Shown here one piece after another: positions 34,325-45,593 of a stretch of DNA of 64,000 nt; position 1 is the stretch's first letter; each line of letters starts with the position of its first letter. The notes under the pieces are model-generated. The model saw only the letters and a list, made by a program, of their open reading frames with translations, made no database searches and was not told the DNA's origin. Made by a program: the position numbers and the translations under genes. The stretch is from positions 31,081,001 through 31,145,000 of the forward strand of contig NC_089037.1 of assembly GCF_034140825.1 (NCBI RefSeq), written 5' to 3'. This stretch comes from Oryza sativa Japonica Group (Eukaryota; Streptophyta; Magnoliopsida; Poales; Poaceae).

Positions 34325-36524
34325 TTACACCATGGAATCGCCTGCTGCGCGATGACGCCTTGGCCTTGCGCGCCTACTTGTTGTTCCTTCACCAGGTGGT
34401 CGCCTACCATCACTTGCCTGTCCAGATGGACTAGCATCTGCGCCGCTTGGAACTTCTGCATTTTTCGGGCATTTCTTGTAAGTATGGCCGCGGAGATCAC
34501 ACTTGCTGCAGCGTAAAGTCCTCCCACCTGCTTCTGACTCATCCATATCATTTCTGATGCGTCTAGTTTGGCGTCGACCCTTTTTCACCCTTAACTTAGA
34601 TGGATCTGGTATATAAAAAACTTGGGCACTCAGCGTTGTGTAAGATCCTGAGATCCCGAACCCATATATCTCCTCACTCCATGTATGAAAGATTGCTTCT
34701 TTCCTGAAATAATTTGAGACGTACACATTGGGAGATATGCCACAATCACTGGTAGTAGCAAGAACATGTGAGCAAGGAAGGTGATGAAGCTTCGGCTTCA
34801 TACAACTGCAGGTACATCCACCATCCGCCTTCAAGACACATTCCTGCACGGCTTGCTTGCGATAGATACCACGCCTGCTCCTATCAACACACATTATTTC
34901 ATACCGATGCACTTGTGTGCCTTGAGCAACAACTCTATGTCTCCGTGCCTTTTTGATTTTATCTTCCATGTACTTTGTCACTACGTTGCCAAACACTATG
35001 TTGTTATCTGCCATGGATGGACCAATTTTCTTGTATCGATCCTTAAAGTAGGCTTGCGTGCCGTGAAGGATGAATTCAACAATAGCAACCAATGGAAGTA
35101 CCCGAACTCCTCGCATTACCCAGTTGTACACCTCTGCCAAATTGGTTGTCATTATGCCATACCGAGATCCATCGGTGTCGAACAATAGAGACCACTTCTC
35201 CTTAGGCTCATTCTCAATCCACTTAGTGAAATTTCTGATGGACGACCCCGACCTCCTTCTCATTGTTGGTGGGTCATCATGTAATGCACCAAGAGGTATG
35301 GGAGGCTCATCTAGTTTGCAGCACACTCTTTGTTCGATCATCAACTGATGTAAATGTATGTAGGTCATAGTAAGTATTATTATTCCTCTGGGCAATGGTG
35401 GCTAACAAACTAGGCAAATTATCATAAGAAGCTTCAAATGTGCCATACCTCATCTCAATAATCTTTTGTTTGGCTCTCCAGGCCTTTGCATAGCTTATGG
35501 TGTACTTTAATTTGTTCTCGATGTGCCTAATAATTGATTTTGGTTCAAAACCAATGTTACCAACCACACTGTTGTACATCTCACTTGCAACAAAAGCTGA
35601 AGTGATGTTTCGGTGATACTTCTCCACCCCTTGTAAGTAGCACTTGTGCTCGGTCACAATGCTAACTTTCCAATAATCATTCCATTTACCCTTATATGCA
35701 TGGACACGCCACGGACAATCTTCCTTCATGCACCTCACTTCATACACATAATTTGTTGACTTGACCACCCTAAACTCTCTCTGCAAGGAAACTGCCCAAT
35801 GCTTCACCGCCTCCTTCATCTCATCCTTATGAGCATACCTTGCACCCTCAATTATCTCGTTCTCCTTATACTCTCAGGGTACATGATCACCTTCTGATAT
35901 AACAAGTCCAGAGAAGTCCTCATTTGCCCAATTAGTGGCCATTACATCACCTTCCTCATCGGATGATGCGTCGTCGTCCGCTTGCTCATTATCCGAATCT
36001 TCCCTCTCCATTTCATCAACAATTATACCGACTCTCTCCCCCTCATCCGCCATGCCCATGGCCTTCTCCTCCCTTGGTTGATTTTTCTCATTTTGCATCG
36101 ATGGTCCAACAACATCCCCTGCATTGCTAGGACCCTCTACATCTTCGGTTTGCATTGAAACATTTATATCTTTCTCTTGTACCGACACAAATATAACGAG
36201 GGGCCATGACCGTTCAAAAGCCATTTCCACATACCGTCTCCAAGCAGCAGTGCTGTTCATCGGCATTAGTTCCCAAAAATAACCTTCTGTTGCACGACTC
36301 ACTACAACTGATACTGACATTGTGTAGACTTCTTGGTCTATTCTAAATCCTCTCAACAACCAACTATAAATTGACTGAAATGTTCTCTCCGCAGGCCTAT
36401 CGATGCCCTTAGATGTTATTACAAAATATGACAGATCAACACCATCTGAACCAAATCTAATATTTCCTTCACCGTGAACTATCTGAAATGTGACCTTATT
36501 TGACATTGTGCCTGATGAAAACAA
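34325..36524 (-). pseudogene. MuDR-type MULE transposase, catalytic core deleted
   Basis: In order on the minus strand: an N-terminal region with an acidic stretch (36524-35874), an in-frame TGA, then the MuDR DNA-binding domain (35819 onward; FRVVKSTNYVYEVRCMKEDC, WRVHAYKG). The frame then jumps near 35350 to EPKEKWSLLFDTDGSRYGIM, TTNLAEVYNWVMRGVRVLPL, a SWIM zinc finger (CSCMKPKLHHLPCSH) and a CCHC knuckle (CSKCDLRGHTYKKC). The DDE catalytic core that normally lies between the MuDR domain and the EKW block, roughly 150-200 residues, is absent. The protein cannot be an active transposase; the copy would need another element's enzyme to move. Confidence 0.85.
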
Positions 36525-36956
36525 TAACTACGTTAACCTCGCATTTCTGTACTACGCCCTAAGTTACATTCTCTACAATATTGTTCTCCAAAATTCTAAA
36601 AGTAGGTTACATTCTCCAGATCAAACTAAACTACATCTTACAATTAACACTACTGTCTATGTCTCAATTCATACTATTATATTCTATGCTCTGGATCTAC
36701 ACATATGTGCTGTGTGCTACAGATCTGCTAAAATATATGGAACTAAAACTACAACGCAACATATATACTCAAACATAACATATTAGTACAAATGCAAAAG
36801 ATGTATGGGAGCAAACCTGTGATGAAGTGAGCGAACCAGCAGGGCTTCGCCGCTCCCCTTCTGCTGCCCTCCCCTCTCTCCTCGTTTTTTTTTTGATTTT
36901 TAGTGAATATAATGAAATTTTAGAGAGGGGGGACTGGGCTTTATAGGGGGGAGGCA

Positions 36957-37277
36957 AAAATCGCCCTCCCCTAGGGCGGCAAGGGGGCCGCCTGCAAAAT
37001 TCCATGCCCCCCTCGCCGCCCATTTGCAGGCGGCCCCTCGCACAGTACAAAATCGCCCTGACGGAGAGCGGTAAGGGAGCCGCCTGCAAATTTCGTTGAT
37101 GGCCGTCGCCCGAGAGCGAACGGCCGTCTGCCACGTCACTTTCGCCACCCTCTGGGATGGCGATTTTTAAAAATCGCCCTCCCAGAGGGCGGTAGGCGAC
37201 TACTTCCGTCAATTTTCAAAATAGAAAATTATTTTTGTAAAACTTTTAATAAAAAAAATTAAAAATAAAAAAAATTC
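36957..37277. repeat. Right TIR of the MULE
   Basis: The inverse of the left arm. It contains two, not three, of the 48-bp sub-repeats and ends in AAAATTC before the duplicated CCAAAAGATC. The inner boundary is approximate. Confidence 0.88.
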
Positions 37278-37287
37278 CCAAAAGATC

Positions 37288-37707
37288 AACAGGGGAGGGG
37301 GGAACGCTACTGGGCCGGGCCGACTCGTCTCCCCCACGGGTTTCTTACTGGGCCGAGCCGAATCTGAGTTAGCTGGGCTCGCGCCGCGGAGGCCCATCTG
37401 ACCAAGCCCAGCTCGCGTCGTCGTGTTGATGCTGCTGCTGCTGCAAAACCCCTCCTTTTCCTCCTCCTCGCGACGACGCCTCCCTCGTACGCCGGCGCTC
37501 TCGCAGTTGCCGCCGCCGCCGCCGCGAACGCCCACCGCCCGCGCTCTGGTCGGTGGATCGTGACGTGCTGTGGTGGTCTCTGATCTGCTCTGGGGGTGGG
37601 TGGGCGTCTCGCGGAGTCGCCGTGTTCGTCGAGGGCTCGATCGGCTCGGGGAGAGCGAGTGAGAAGAGGTGAGGGTTGGGGGGAGGCACATCCGCGGCGG
37701 CGGAGAG
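37288..37707. promoter_or_regulatory. Promoter and 5' UTR of cyclin H
   Basis: GC-rich stretch between the MULE's right duplication and the CYCH1-1 start codon. It includes GGGCCGGGCC and several TGGGC/GCCCA words, typical of plant housekeeping promoters. It was next to the MDP1 copy B promoter before the MULE inserted. Confidence 0.6.
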
Positions 37708-40700
37708 ATGGCGGATTTCCGGACCTCCACGCATCGGGAGAGGTGGATCTTCCAGACGAACGATCTGGTGAGGCTTCCTCATCGGTTTGTTTGCCAGGGC
37801 TGCTTTCTTTGGGATGTGATATGATATGATATGCCGTGGGTGGGTTGTGATGCTGGTGATTCTCTCTGCTTTGCAGATGGATAGATGGGGGGCGGCGAAC
37901 CAGCGGGCCACGGAGACGCTCGTTCAGGTTGGGTTATCCCGGCGCTCTGAACCTAACTCCCTTGTTGAGCTTATTAGATGATAGGTGCTCATATCTTTTT
38001 TTCCTTTTGTTTCTTGGTGAAGTATGGAACGACGCGGTTGAAGGTGGACCCTGTTGATGGGTCGCTGTCGTACCCGGAACCTGCGCCTGATCATGGTACA
38101 TTTCATTTAATGATTCTGATTGATTATATGTCTAGATGCGCAATGTGTTACCATCCAAATTAGCATCCTCATGTGAAATTCACTTCAAAGTTTTCTGCTT
38201 TAGTAGTTTCTCGCATAATCTACTTTGGACGATATATGCATCGAGTTCTGTGTTTCCATGGGAGTTTGTTCAGTGGACTACTTGCATCTAAGCGTGCTAG
38301 TATTGAAGCATTTGTTTTTTATTCAGTTGTAGGGAGCTCAGGTGTAAAGCCTCTGTCTTGTGAAGAGGAGCGATTGATGCGGGTATTTTATGAGCAAAAG
38401 ATTCAAGAAGTATGTTCAGCATTTAAGTTCCCTCACAAAATCCAGGTAAAGCACTCCTCTTCCGAGACTCTGTGCCTTTGCTATCCTCATGATCCTGCGC
38501 TAAAAATCTCTTATTGCTGCACTGTAGGCTACCGCAATAATATATTTCAAGAGATTTTATCTGCAATGGTCTGTAATGGAACATCACCCAAAGCATATTA
38601 TGTAAGCAACACTTTTATAAGAAATCTTCTATAGATTGGAACGTACAAAAGGAGATAACCTGATGAGTAAATTACCTTTTCTTGTGTCCTACTCGAAGAG
38701 ATAATGTCCTCTGCAAGTCATGGTCTTTCATGATTCAGTTTGTATTTTTTTTATCAGTTAGATATGAAGTTAATCAGTTTTTTACTTGACAGGTTAACTT
38801 GTATTTATTCTTCTTGCAAAGTGGAAGAAAATCATGTTTCTGCTGAGGAACTTGGTAAAGGAATTCAACAGGACCACCAGATTATTCTAAATAACGAGAT
38901 GATTGTTCTCAAAGTATGCCATTTCCATTTTTTTGTCATTTTACCTCCTCCAAACCAGCAGAACATGACATTACATTTCTTACCTTATTCCAGTCTTTAG
39001 ATTTTGATCTGATTGTTTATGCTCCGTATCGATCTATCGAAGGATTTGTTGATGACATGGAGGTAAGTTTCATATTTATATGTTTCTGCTAACAATGTTC
39101 ACCTTGCCATTTCCCTTGTATGGCTAGTGAACTTTGAAATGCAGTACCATATATTTGTCATATATTGCTTATTCTAGTGTAGTGGTTTGGTCTCCATTGA
39201 CTAATGGGGTTTCTTTTTGTATAAAGGATTTCTGCAGAGCAGGTAATGGTGAGCACCAACGGTTGCAGGTCATCCATTTCTTATACCCTTTTCACCAGAA
39301 ATATAAATATCGCAGTAACAAAATGTTTGTGCATTTGCTTTTGCCAACATTTCAGATAGCACTGGTGTAGCTAAATCATGTTCATCTGTATGATATTTCC
39401 ATAATATTTCTGAAAATTCCAGCCGCTTACATCCAGTTAGTATCCATTACTATACGCAATCCTTTGGAATCAGAATCACCATGAACTTTTTTTGTTTGTT
39501 TAACCTTGAACTCACAGATGAAGGTAGCTGCACAGGATTGACAATATTTTAGATGCTTAGCTAGTTGTTAATACTAATTTTGCCACGCAACAAGAAGGAA
39601 AAGAGCTAATTTTTTGGTAATTTTATTTAGACTTCATTGATGGCTGTCCAACCATTTGATAAAGAGTAATGGTGGATGAATCTAGTTCTGCAAATTCAAT
39701 TGTATACCAGAAATGCTTTAGTTATGCTGTTTTGCATCAATCTAAGGATGTTGAAAGACAAAGTGTGTAGGTGATATATTTTAGCATGCATTCAATGTTT
39801 TGTGCTGAAATTTGCTTCTCACTTTATTTAGACAGCTGACACATGGTTGACTGCCAGATAAGCTTATGTAGGATAAAGTCTTGTTTTTAATTTCTTTCTT
39901 TAGCTTGCACAAACGGTAATTATGTGTACTGAATAAGGAACAGTCGTAAGCTCTTATTTGAATACCGTGTTAGATATCATAAATGCTATTTCAGCTTATT
40001 CCCTGCATAGAAGGATACACTCGAATTATGACATTATAGAACATGCAAGTTTTATGCTACCTTGCTGATGCTTCAAATGCTTGTAGGATTTACGTCAAAC
40101 TGCGATATCTCAGGTTGACAAAATGATGTTGACTGACGCTCCTCTTCTCTACACTCCTGGACAGGTAATCATGATCAACATGTTTAATCTTAAACTACAT
40201 CATTTTCATTTTTAGAAGAGTTAATTGCACAATGGGCCATATATTATTACCAAAGTTTCATTGGGACTACCCTTGAGACTATTTTCACTTTGGGCTAGAT
40301 AATTTTTCCTTTACATTGCAATTTGGATCATCCCATCTTTCTCTCTGTTATACACCAAAGTCACTGAGTGCCATAGCAACATCCGTGTCATCATCCTCAT
40401 CCCAGTCTGCGCATGTCAAGCACCTGCACGAGCATCTGCACCAGCCTTGTCCAGCTAGCAGGTTGTCGATGATGGTCACATACGGGGCCTTTCTTCCTGC
40501 CACCGCTGGCAGTTGTGTCATTGAACCCTACGCTTGCCGAAGATGCTCTCTTGGCAGCACAATAACATTTGCATCCTCCAGCGCTGGCTGGGGGACCAGG
40601 ACCACAGCCATCCTGTAGCAATGGCGGGAACACCGCTCACAAGATTTGCCATATTAACCCATGAAAAGAACGAGGAGACCATGCATGGGAAGATGTAACG

Positions 40701-41980
40701 CTTCCTCGTCCATCGATCGTGGTGGCATACCAAGCTTTGGCACCCAGATATAACGCTAAAGTCAAATTGGAGCTCGGGCGCAGTGCTCCTGGAGGTGGAG
40801 CAACAGCTCGAGTATTGTTCTGCAAGGCGCTGATGCAGGGCAGACCAGGCGGCAGCTTCTTCCCAATGAGAAGGAATAGATGGTGGAGAGCAGGTCTAAT
40901 GTGAAACTTTTGCAACTTCACATAGCCTAAAGTGAAAAGATGTGCTCATGCCTAGTCCAACATGCAACATTGGTAAAAATAAATGACCTGAAGTGCAATT
41001 TACTCTTCTTTAAAATTATTAGTTTACCTAGTGTCTGATAAGAAAGCTTAGTCCAATGTGGTTAGCTTATGAGCCTTCAAGTTTGACCAAACTTTTTATG
41101 TTATCTGATTAGGCATTATATTCCAATTTTTACAGTTGGCTCTGGCTGCTTTGCACAAATCCAATGATATGCACAAGATCCTTAATTTTGAAAGGTATTC
41201 TTGCGTGATTCTTTTTCCTTTTCCATTTCTTTACTCAATTTTAACGTTTTTAACTTCACGATTGTTCACAGGTACTTGGAAAGTGTTTTTTCAAGGCAAC
41301 ATTCTGATTGTCCAATCGAACAATTTGTTGGGTCAATCAATATGATCAATTATTTGGTAAGAACTTTTTCCCCTTGGTTAAATACATCAGTATAGTCATG
41401 TAAACTCTGTTGCTTGACTGAACACAAGTAGATACTCAGAAGGGTTTTGCTACGAAATTGAATGGTTAAATTATGGTTTTGCTGATGTATAAAACCCTGT
41501 CAAAGTATGGTCATATCATTGCTGGCAAAGGATAGGGCTTTCATATGGCCAATGTTTTATACTGATGTGGCCACTGTTATGCTCTATTCAATAGTTATTA
41601 TTGTACCTTTGGGTTTTTGACATTCCGTTTATGTTATTTTCATATTTTTTGCAGGTTGAGCAGCTTAAAATACCTACTCCTAAGGACATGAGGCATATTG
41701 ACCGCAAGCTTAAGCATTGTTTGGATCCAAGCTCACAGGATGAGTAAGCTTTATATCATTTATAAAAAGCCAGCATTTCATCCATGATTATCAGTAATTG
41801 TACTCATTTTTGTTATTGCTATATACCTGTAGGCATAAGAAGAAAGAGAAGAAGTCGAAGCACAAATCAAAAAGGGCAGCTAATGAAGCCCAACTGTAAG
41901 TCCTGTCACTACCAACTCAGATTGTACCCATGCTATTTCTAGTTCTTGTTTCTGAATTGCTTCTCTACAGTGACAGCTAG
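37708..41980 (+). CDS. CYCH1-1: Cyclin H, CDK-activating kinase subunit
   Basis: Fourteen coding exons: 37708-37767, 37877-37927, 38023-38095, 38333-38445, 38528-38601, 38793-38913, 38994-39062, 39227-39268, 40087-40164, 41136-41194, 41272-41356, 41655-41743, 41833-41895, 41971-41980; 328 residues. It starts [20 protein letters not shown]. The cyclin box includes [20 protein letters not shown] and [20 protein letters not shown] (about 103-145); the second fold includes [13 protein letters not shown] and [18 protein letters not shown]. The C-terminus is a lysine-rich tail ([16 protein letters not shown]), a probable nuclear signal. Cyclin H pairs with CDKD to form CDK-activating kinase and acts in TFIIH. 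The last exon is four codons (LDS, stop); if the last intron is retained, an in-frame TAA ends the protein after EAQL. A transposon sits in the 40165-41135 intron. Confidence 0.95.
40215..41008. mobile_element. TIR element in a cyclin H intron
   Basis: Ends GAAGAGTTAATTGCACAATG and (inverted) GAAGAGTAAATTGCACTTCA match over about 17 bp; length is about 794 bp. The interior 40390-40890 is much more GC-rich than the surrounding intron and has open frames on both strands without recognised domains, so it may hold captured host sequence. The target-site duplication is unclear (TTTA on the left, TTTA on the right). Confidence 0.6.
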
Positions 41981-42482
41981 AAAACATACGGTTGGGCTGC
42001 ACCGTGTAAGAATCAGTTCTTTAGTTTGTTGTGGTAAGGGCTTCAAACTTTGTTATTATGTATGTTGTTAATTTCATCACCAGGTTAAACCTAATGTGCG
42101 AAATATCTTTCTTTACTCAGGCTCCAATTGATCAAAAGAGCTACTTTCCTGAGCAGGTGAGGTTCCGTTTTAGCCGAGGACAACCAATTTTGAGATGAAG
42201 CGAGATAATACCCATGACCTCGCCTTCTTGTAATCTTGTGTGCCTGGAAGCCCTAGCAAACTCCTCGTTGCAATGGCTACTGTACTTTTTTTGGGGGGTA
42301 ATTTATCCCTTGTCAAATGGGAAGAAGCAGCATACATCGGATGATTGCCTCCATATACGAAAATGACAGCTAACTCAGACTTTTTTCGGTTGCATTTTTC
42401 TGTTTACAATTCTCACTATTATTAACGTATCTGATTGACTTGCTACAAAGGGCCTAGGTTCCAAATTGACAATTTTGCAAGT
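41981..42482. other. 3' UTR of cyclin H and flank
   Basis: Probable 3' UTR to about 42400, possibly with a further spliced segment (CTTTACTCAG near 42112-42120 looks like an acceptor). No coding sequence seen. Confidence 0.5.
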
Positions 42483-42672
42483 TTTCAGCCATAGCAGAGG
42501 GTTTACAGCTCCAAGCTATAAAGGTTGAAGAAAAGGTAAATTAATTCAACAGAGAACATCAGCTGACGAGCACGATTGTACAGCTCATCCTATGTCTGCA
42601 ATTTTTGCTCTCATCGGTTACTAAACCGAGTATGAGAGCATTTGTCATTTGTTTTGTTCCATGTGTTTACAG
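42483..42672. repeat. Segment duplicated near the MIK 3' end
   Basis: GGGTTTACAGCTCCAAGCTA, TTCAACAGAGAACATCAGCT and GAGTATGAGAGCAT...ATGTGTTTACA appear in the same order and orientation at 45758-45984, with gaps and substitutions. This points to a dispersed repeat or a local segmental duplication. Confidence 0.7.
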
Positions 42673-42738
42673 TTGACACAAATAGAAGTCGTCCTTGCTC
42701 AGACAAGGTTGTACGTAAGTGCAATATAATATAAAGTA

Positions 42739-42973
42739 CTCCATCCGTCTCAAAATAAATGTAGCCATGAGTTTCTTTGTCTAATTTTAACTTTAATCGT
42801 TCGTCTTATTTGAAATTGTTTTTTAAAAAATAAAAAAAAACATAAGTCACGTGTAAAGTACAATTCATGTTTTATAATCTAATAACATTAAAAATACTAA
42901 TTGTAAAAAAATTAAAATAAGATGGACGATTAAAATTGGACACGAAAACTCGTTTATTTTGGGACGGAGGGAG
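42739..42973. mobile_element. Stowaway-type MITE
   Basis: A 235-bp element: left end CTCCATCCGTCTCAAAATAA after TA; the inverted right end is CTCCCTCCGTCCCAAAATAA. A subterminal match (AATTTTAACTTTAATCG / CGATTAAAATTGG inverted) continues inside. The right-hand target base is changed (TG). Confidence 0.82.
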
Positions 42974-43177
42974 TGGAAGTGTATGCGGGTGACACGCGGT
43001 GCACATGTTAGATGTTATTTGATTGAATTTTTTTTAAGAGCCAAAATAGTTTTTCAGGTTGTTGGTACGGAGAGCATACATGTCCTTCAAAAGTTTAAAA
43101 ATGAAGAAGTTTACGCGCTATGATCAAGATGAAACACAGAAAACATCACTTCCAACAACATCCTGAAAATTTGCTTA

Positions 43178-43325
43178 GGGTGTGTTTAGTTCAAGCCAAA
43201 ATTAGAAGTTTGGTTGAAATTGAAACGATGTGATGGAAAAGTTGAAAGTTTATGTATGTAAAAAAGTTTTAATGTGATGAAAAAAGTTGAAAGTTTGAAG
43301 AAAAAATTTAGAACTAAACTCGGCC
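43178..43325. mobile_element. Tourist-like MITE
   Basis: A 148-bp element between TTA at 43175-43177 and TTA at 43326-43328. Ends are GGGTGTGTTTAGTTC and (inverted) GGCCGAGTTTAGTTC. It is the same family as the copies at 14812 and 49066. Confidence 0.85.
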
Positions 43326-43559
43326 TTAGTAGATAAAACACATGTTCACTTCCCACATCCTGAATTTGCTTAGCGGATAGAACACATGTTCCAGACTGAC
43401 CAGACAAATATGCACTCCCTACCAAGGGCCCAAGTGTCTATAGGGAGTAACATGTATATATATTTTTAATAATAGAAATAGATTACATATCCGGCTTCTG
43501 TCATAAGACATGCAGCAATAAGTTTATTAAAAAAGTAAAGATAAAAACAAATCAAAATA

Positions 43560-43664
43560 CTTCCTCCGTTTCACAATGTAAGTCATTCTAGCATCTTTCA
43601 CATTCATATTGATGTTAATAAATCTAAATATGCTAGAATGACTTACATTGTGAAACGGAGGGAG
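43560..43664. mobile_element. Short, almost perfectly palindromic Stowaway MITE
   Basis: A 105-bp element between TA dinucleotides, starting CTTCCTCCGTTTCACAATGT and ending with the near-exact inverse. The arms (about 45 bp each) pair over almost the whole length, leaving a small loop around 43605-43620. Confidence 0.92.
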
Positions 43665-43959
43665 TAAGAAATAAGGTGATGTGGTAAATCCTCAAGTCCC
43701 CTTTGTTATTGATTAGCGTTAAATCACATATACTTTTTTATCTAGCAATTCTAATGGAACTACGCCACCCATAGTAGTAAAATAAGAGACCATAAGCTAC
43801 CGATTACAAGAGTGTAGCATTTAGTATCATATTTCTCCTACGGTAGCATCATAGACCAAAAATAGAGCCAATAAAAAGATAGGAAGATAACCTATATAGG
43901 GTTAGATAATTGTTTACCATTAAAAGCTTTATCACTACGGCAACGTCATATTGACCAAC
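43665..43959. other. Unassigned intergenic DNA
   Basis: AT-rich; I see no gene or clear repeat. Confidence 0.4.
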
Positions 43960-44929
43960 CTACAACACTAGCTCCAATTAGAATCAACTTTTTTATGAAC
44001 ATAGATACCCCTCTAAGCCAATTACCAAAAATATTTTTGGTATTATGGGGTGGAGGATATTAAAAACAAAAAACACGTATCTCCAAACAATTTGAGCAAT
44101 ATGACACTCAAATAAAAGATGTTGGATTGTCTCTTGCGCATAGCAGAAAGAACAATGTTTGTCTCCCCCCTCCTTTTCTTTTAGCAAGGTTATTTTTCAT
44201 TATAATTGCTTTCTTGTGAAGAAACCACATAAAGACCTTGATTTTTAGTAGGACCTTTAAGTCCATAGAATTCTCTTTTGGATTCTAGAAGAGTTCATGA
44301 TCACGGTATATATAGAGTTGATTGAAAATTGTCCATTCTTATGGAGTGACCGTACAAAGCAGTTTTTCACTTACAGAGTTATATTAGCTAGCCTGAGAAT
44401 CAAATCATTACACTCGATTAGATTTTGGCCAACATTGGCTCTCCTAAAAAAGATATTTAACAACGTTGTGCTTATAACCTCTGCTAAACTGCTTCTTTCA
44501 AACCACATTATATAAAGTAGGGTATTGATCTTTGAGAGCATGCGATCCCAACCACGTGTCTTCCCAAAATCTTATGTCTATCACATTGTCACATCTAAAA
44601 AGTTCGAACCTAAGAAACTGACCTTTCATTTTCACTGAACTGGCCCATAACTACAAAATACCTATCTAGTTGGACATGCAAGAGAGGTTTACCCTTTAAG
44701 TATTTATTTCGCAAAAGGTCTTGCCATACGTCTTCAACGCTAAGCTACTGGAAAAGCCATTTGCTTAACAAGCAGCTATTTTTGATATCAAAGTTATGGA
44801 CACCTAGTCCACCTTGATCTTTTGGTCGACATATGTTTCCTCACTTAGTTAGTCTATATTTTCTTTTCCGGTCATCATTACTAAAAAAAAAATATGACCT
44901 AAAGTAATCCAATCTTTGAAGCACACCGT

Positions 44930-45120
44930 GAAGTGAGCATAGCTCAACCGGTTAGATTCCTTGTAGTGGAACTAGCCCATCCGGATTCAAATTCTAGATT
45001 TGACACGAGTGCTCACATTTACGGCTAATTATTCTTTCAGTGCTAGGCGATGTACCCGTTGACAGCGATGTGCCCCGTGGGGCTAATTGTTCTTTCAGTG
45101 GTAGGCGACGTACCCGCCGA
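44930..45120 (+). mobile_element. tRNA-derived SINE inside the LINE fragment
   Basis: It begins GAAGTGAGCATAGCTCAACC with an A-box-like TAGCTCAACCGGTTAGA; a B-box-like GGATTCAAATTC lies near 44982-44993. It continues through GACACGAGTGCTCACATTTA and TTCTTTCAGTGCTAGGCGA, features I recall from an abundant rice SINE family. The 3' part is repeated. Confidence 0.65.
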
Positions 45121-45271
45121 CACGCTTGAAAGAACTAAATTTAGAATGACCAATCTCCCACCGTATGACATGTTTTTATCTTCTTTCAGTGGTAGGCGAC
45201 GTACCCGTCGACATGCTTGAAAGAAGTAAATTTAGAATGACCAATATCCCAATGTATGACATGTTTTTGTC
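45090..45271. repeat. 91-bp tandem duplication of a SINE-LINE junction
   Basis: Units 45090-45180 and 45181-45271 each begin TTCTTTCAGTGGTAGGCGAC (SINE 3' part) and continue into TTAGAATGACCAAT (LINE text). They differ at only about seven positions, so the duplication happened after the SINE was already next to the LINE sequence. Confidence 0.85.
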
Positions 45272-45375
45272 CTTCCATGTGCTGATTTTCCTCTCAAATC
45301 TATCTTTAACACCTTTCCAATCAACATTCCGAAGTTTCCGATAATGAATGGAAAGTAACATGCATATATGTCAAC

Positions 45376-45593
45376 ATTCCGGAGTTTTTGATAATGAATG
45401 AAAAGTAACATGCATATATGTCAGGGAATAAAGTCAAATGGAGATCAATCTAAGAACTCAACCCATGAACTTTAGCTCACATTCCACCTAAGATTTATCC
45501 CTCTGATTTAGAGATATTCAGTTTTTAGTAGGCTCACGGTTGGATCTGGAAGCAGATCAACCGGGTAGCCTTATGCGGAAGTGGCCTGGGCGT
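45376..45593. other. Unassigned DNA between LINE and repeat
   Basis: No gene seen. It starts with a partial repeat of the preceding LINE text (CAACATTCCGGAGTTTTTGA at about 45371 echoes CAACATTCCGAAGTTTCCGA at about 45323). Confidence 0.45.

Larger units (their letters stand above)
31800..37277 (-). mobile_element. Mutator-like element (MULE) with long TIRs
   Basis: A 5478-bp DNA transposon with inverted ends starting GAATTTTTTTTATTTTTAAT and a 10-bp target-site duplication, CCAAAAGATC, at 31790-31799 and 37278-37287. The TIRs are long: 31800-32202 on the left and about 36957-37277 on the right. Inside, on the minus strand, are a damaged MuDR-type transposase (34325-36524) and a second, plant-mobile-domain-like frame (33299-33996). 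The perfect duplication and alignable ends suggest a fairly recent insertion; the TIR arms differ by several substitutions and one sub-repeat. It separates the divergent genes MDP1 copy B and cyclin H. Confidence 0.93.
43960..45375 (-). mobile_element. Decayed LINE fragment (3' part of the RT frame)
   Basis: On the minus strand, 45375-45176 reads LLSIHYRKLRNVDWKGVKDR, FERKISTWKDKNMSYIGILV, the C-terminal side of plant LINE reverse transcriptase. Near 44190-44040 it reads GGDKHCSFCYAQETIQHLLF followed by ECHIAQIVWRYVF, the zf-RVT zinc motif found just after it. The segments between are in several frames with stops, so it is decayed. No endonuclease or 5' half is present, consistent with 5' truncation. 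A SINE and a local duplication interrupt it. Confidence 0.75.
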
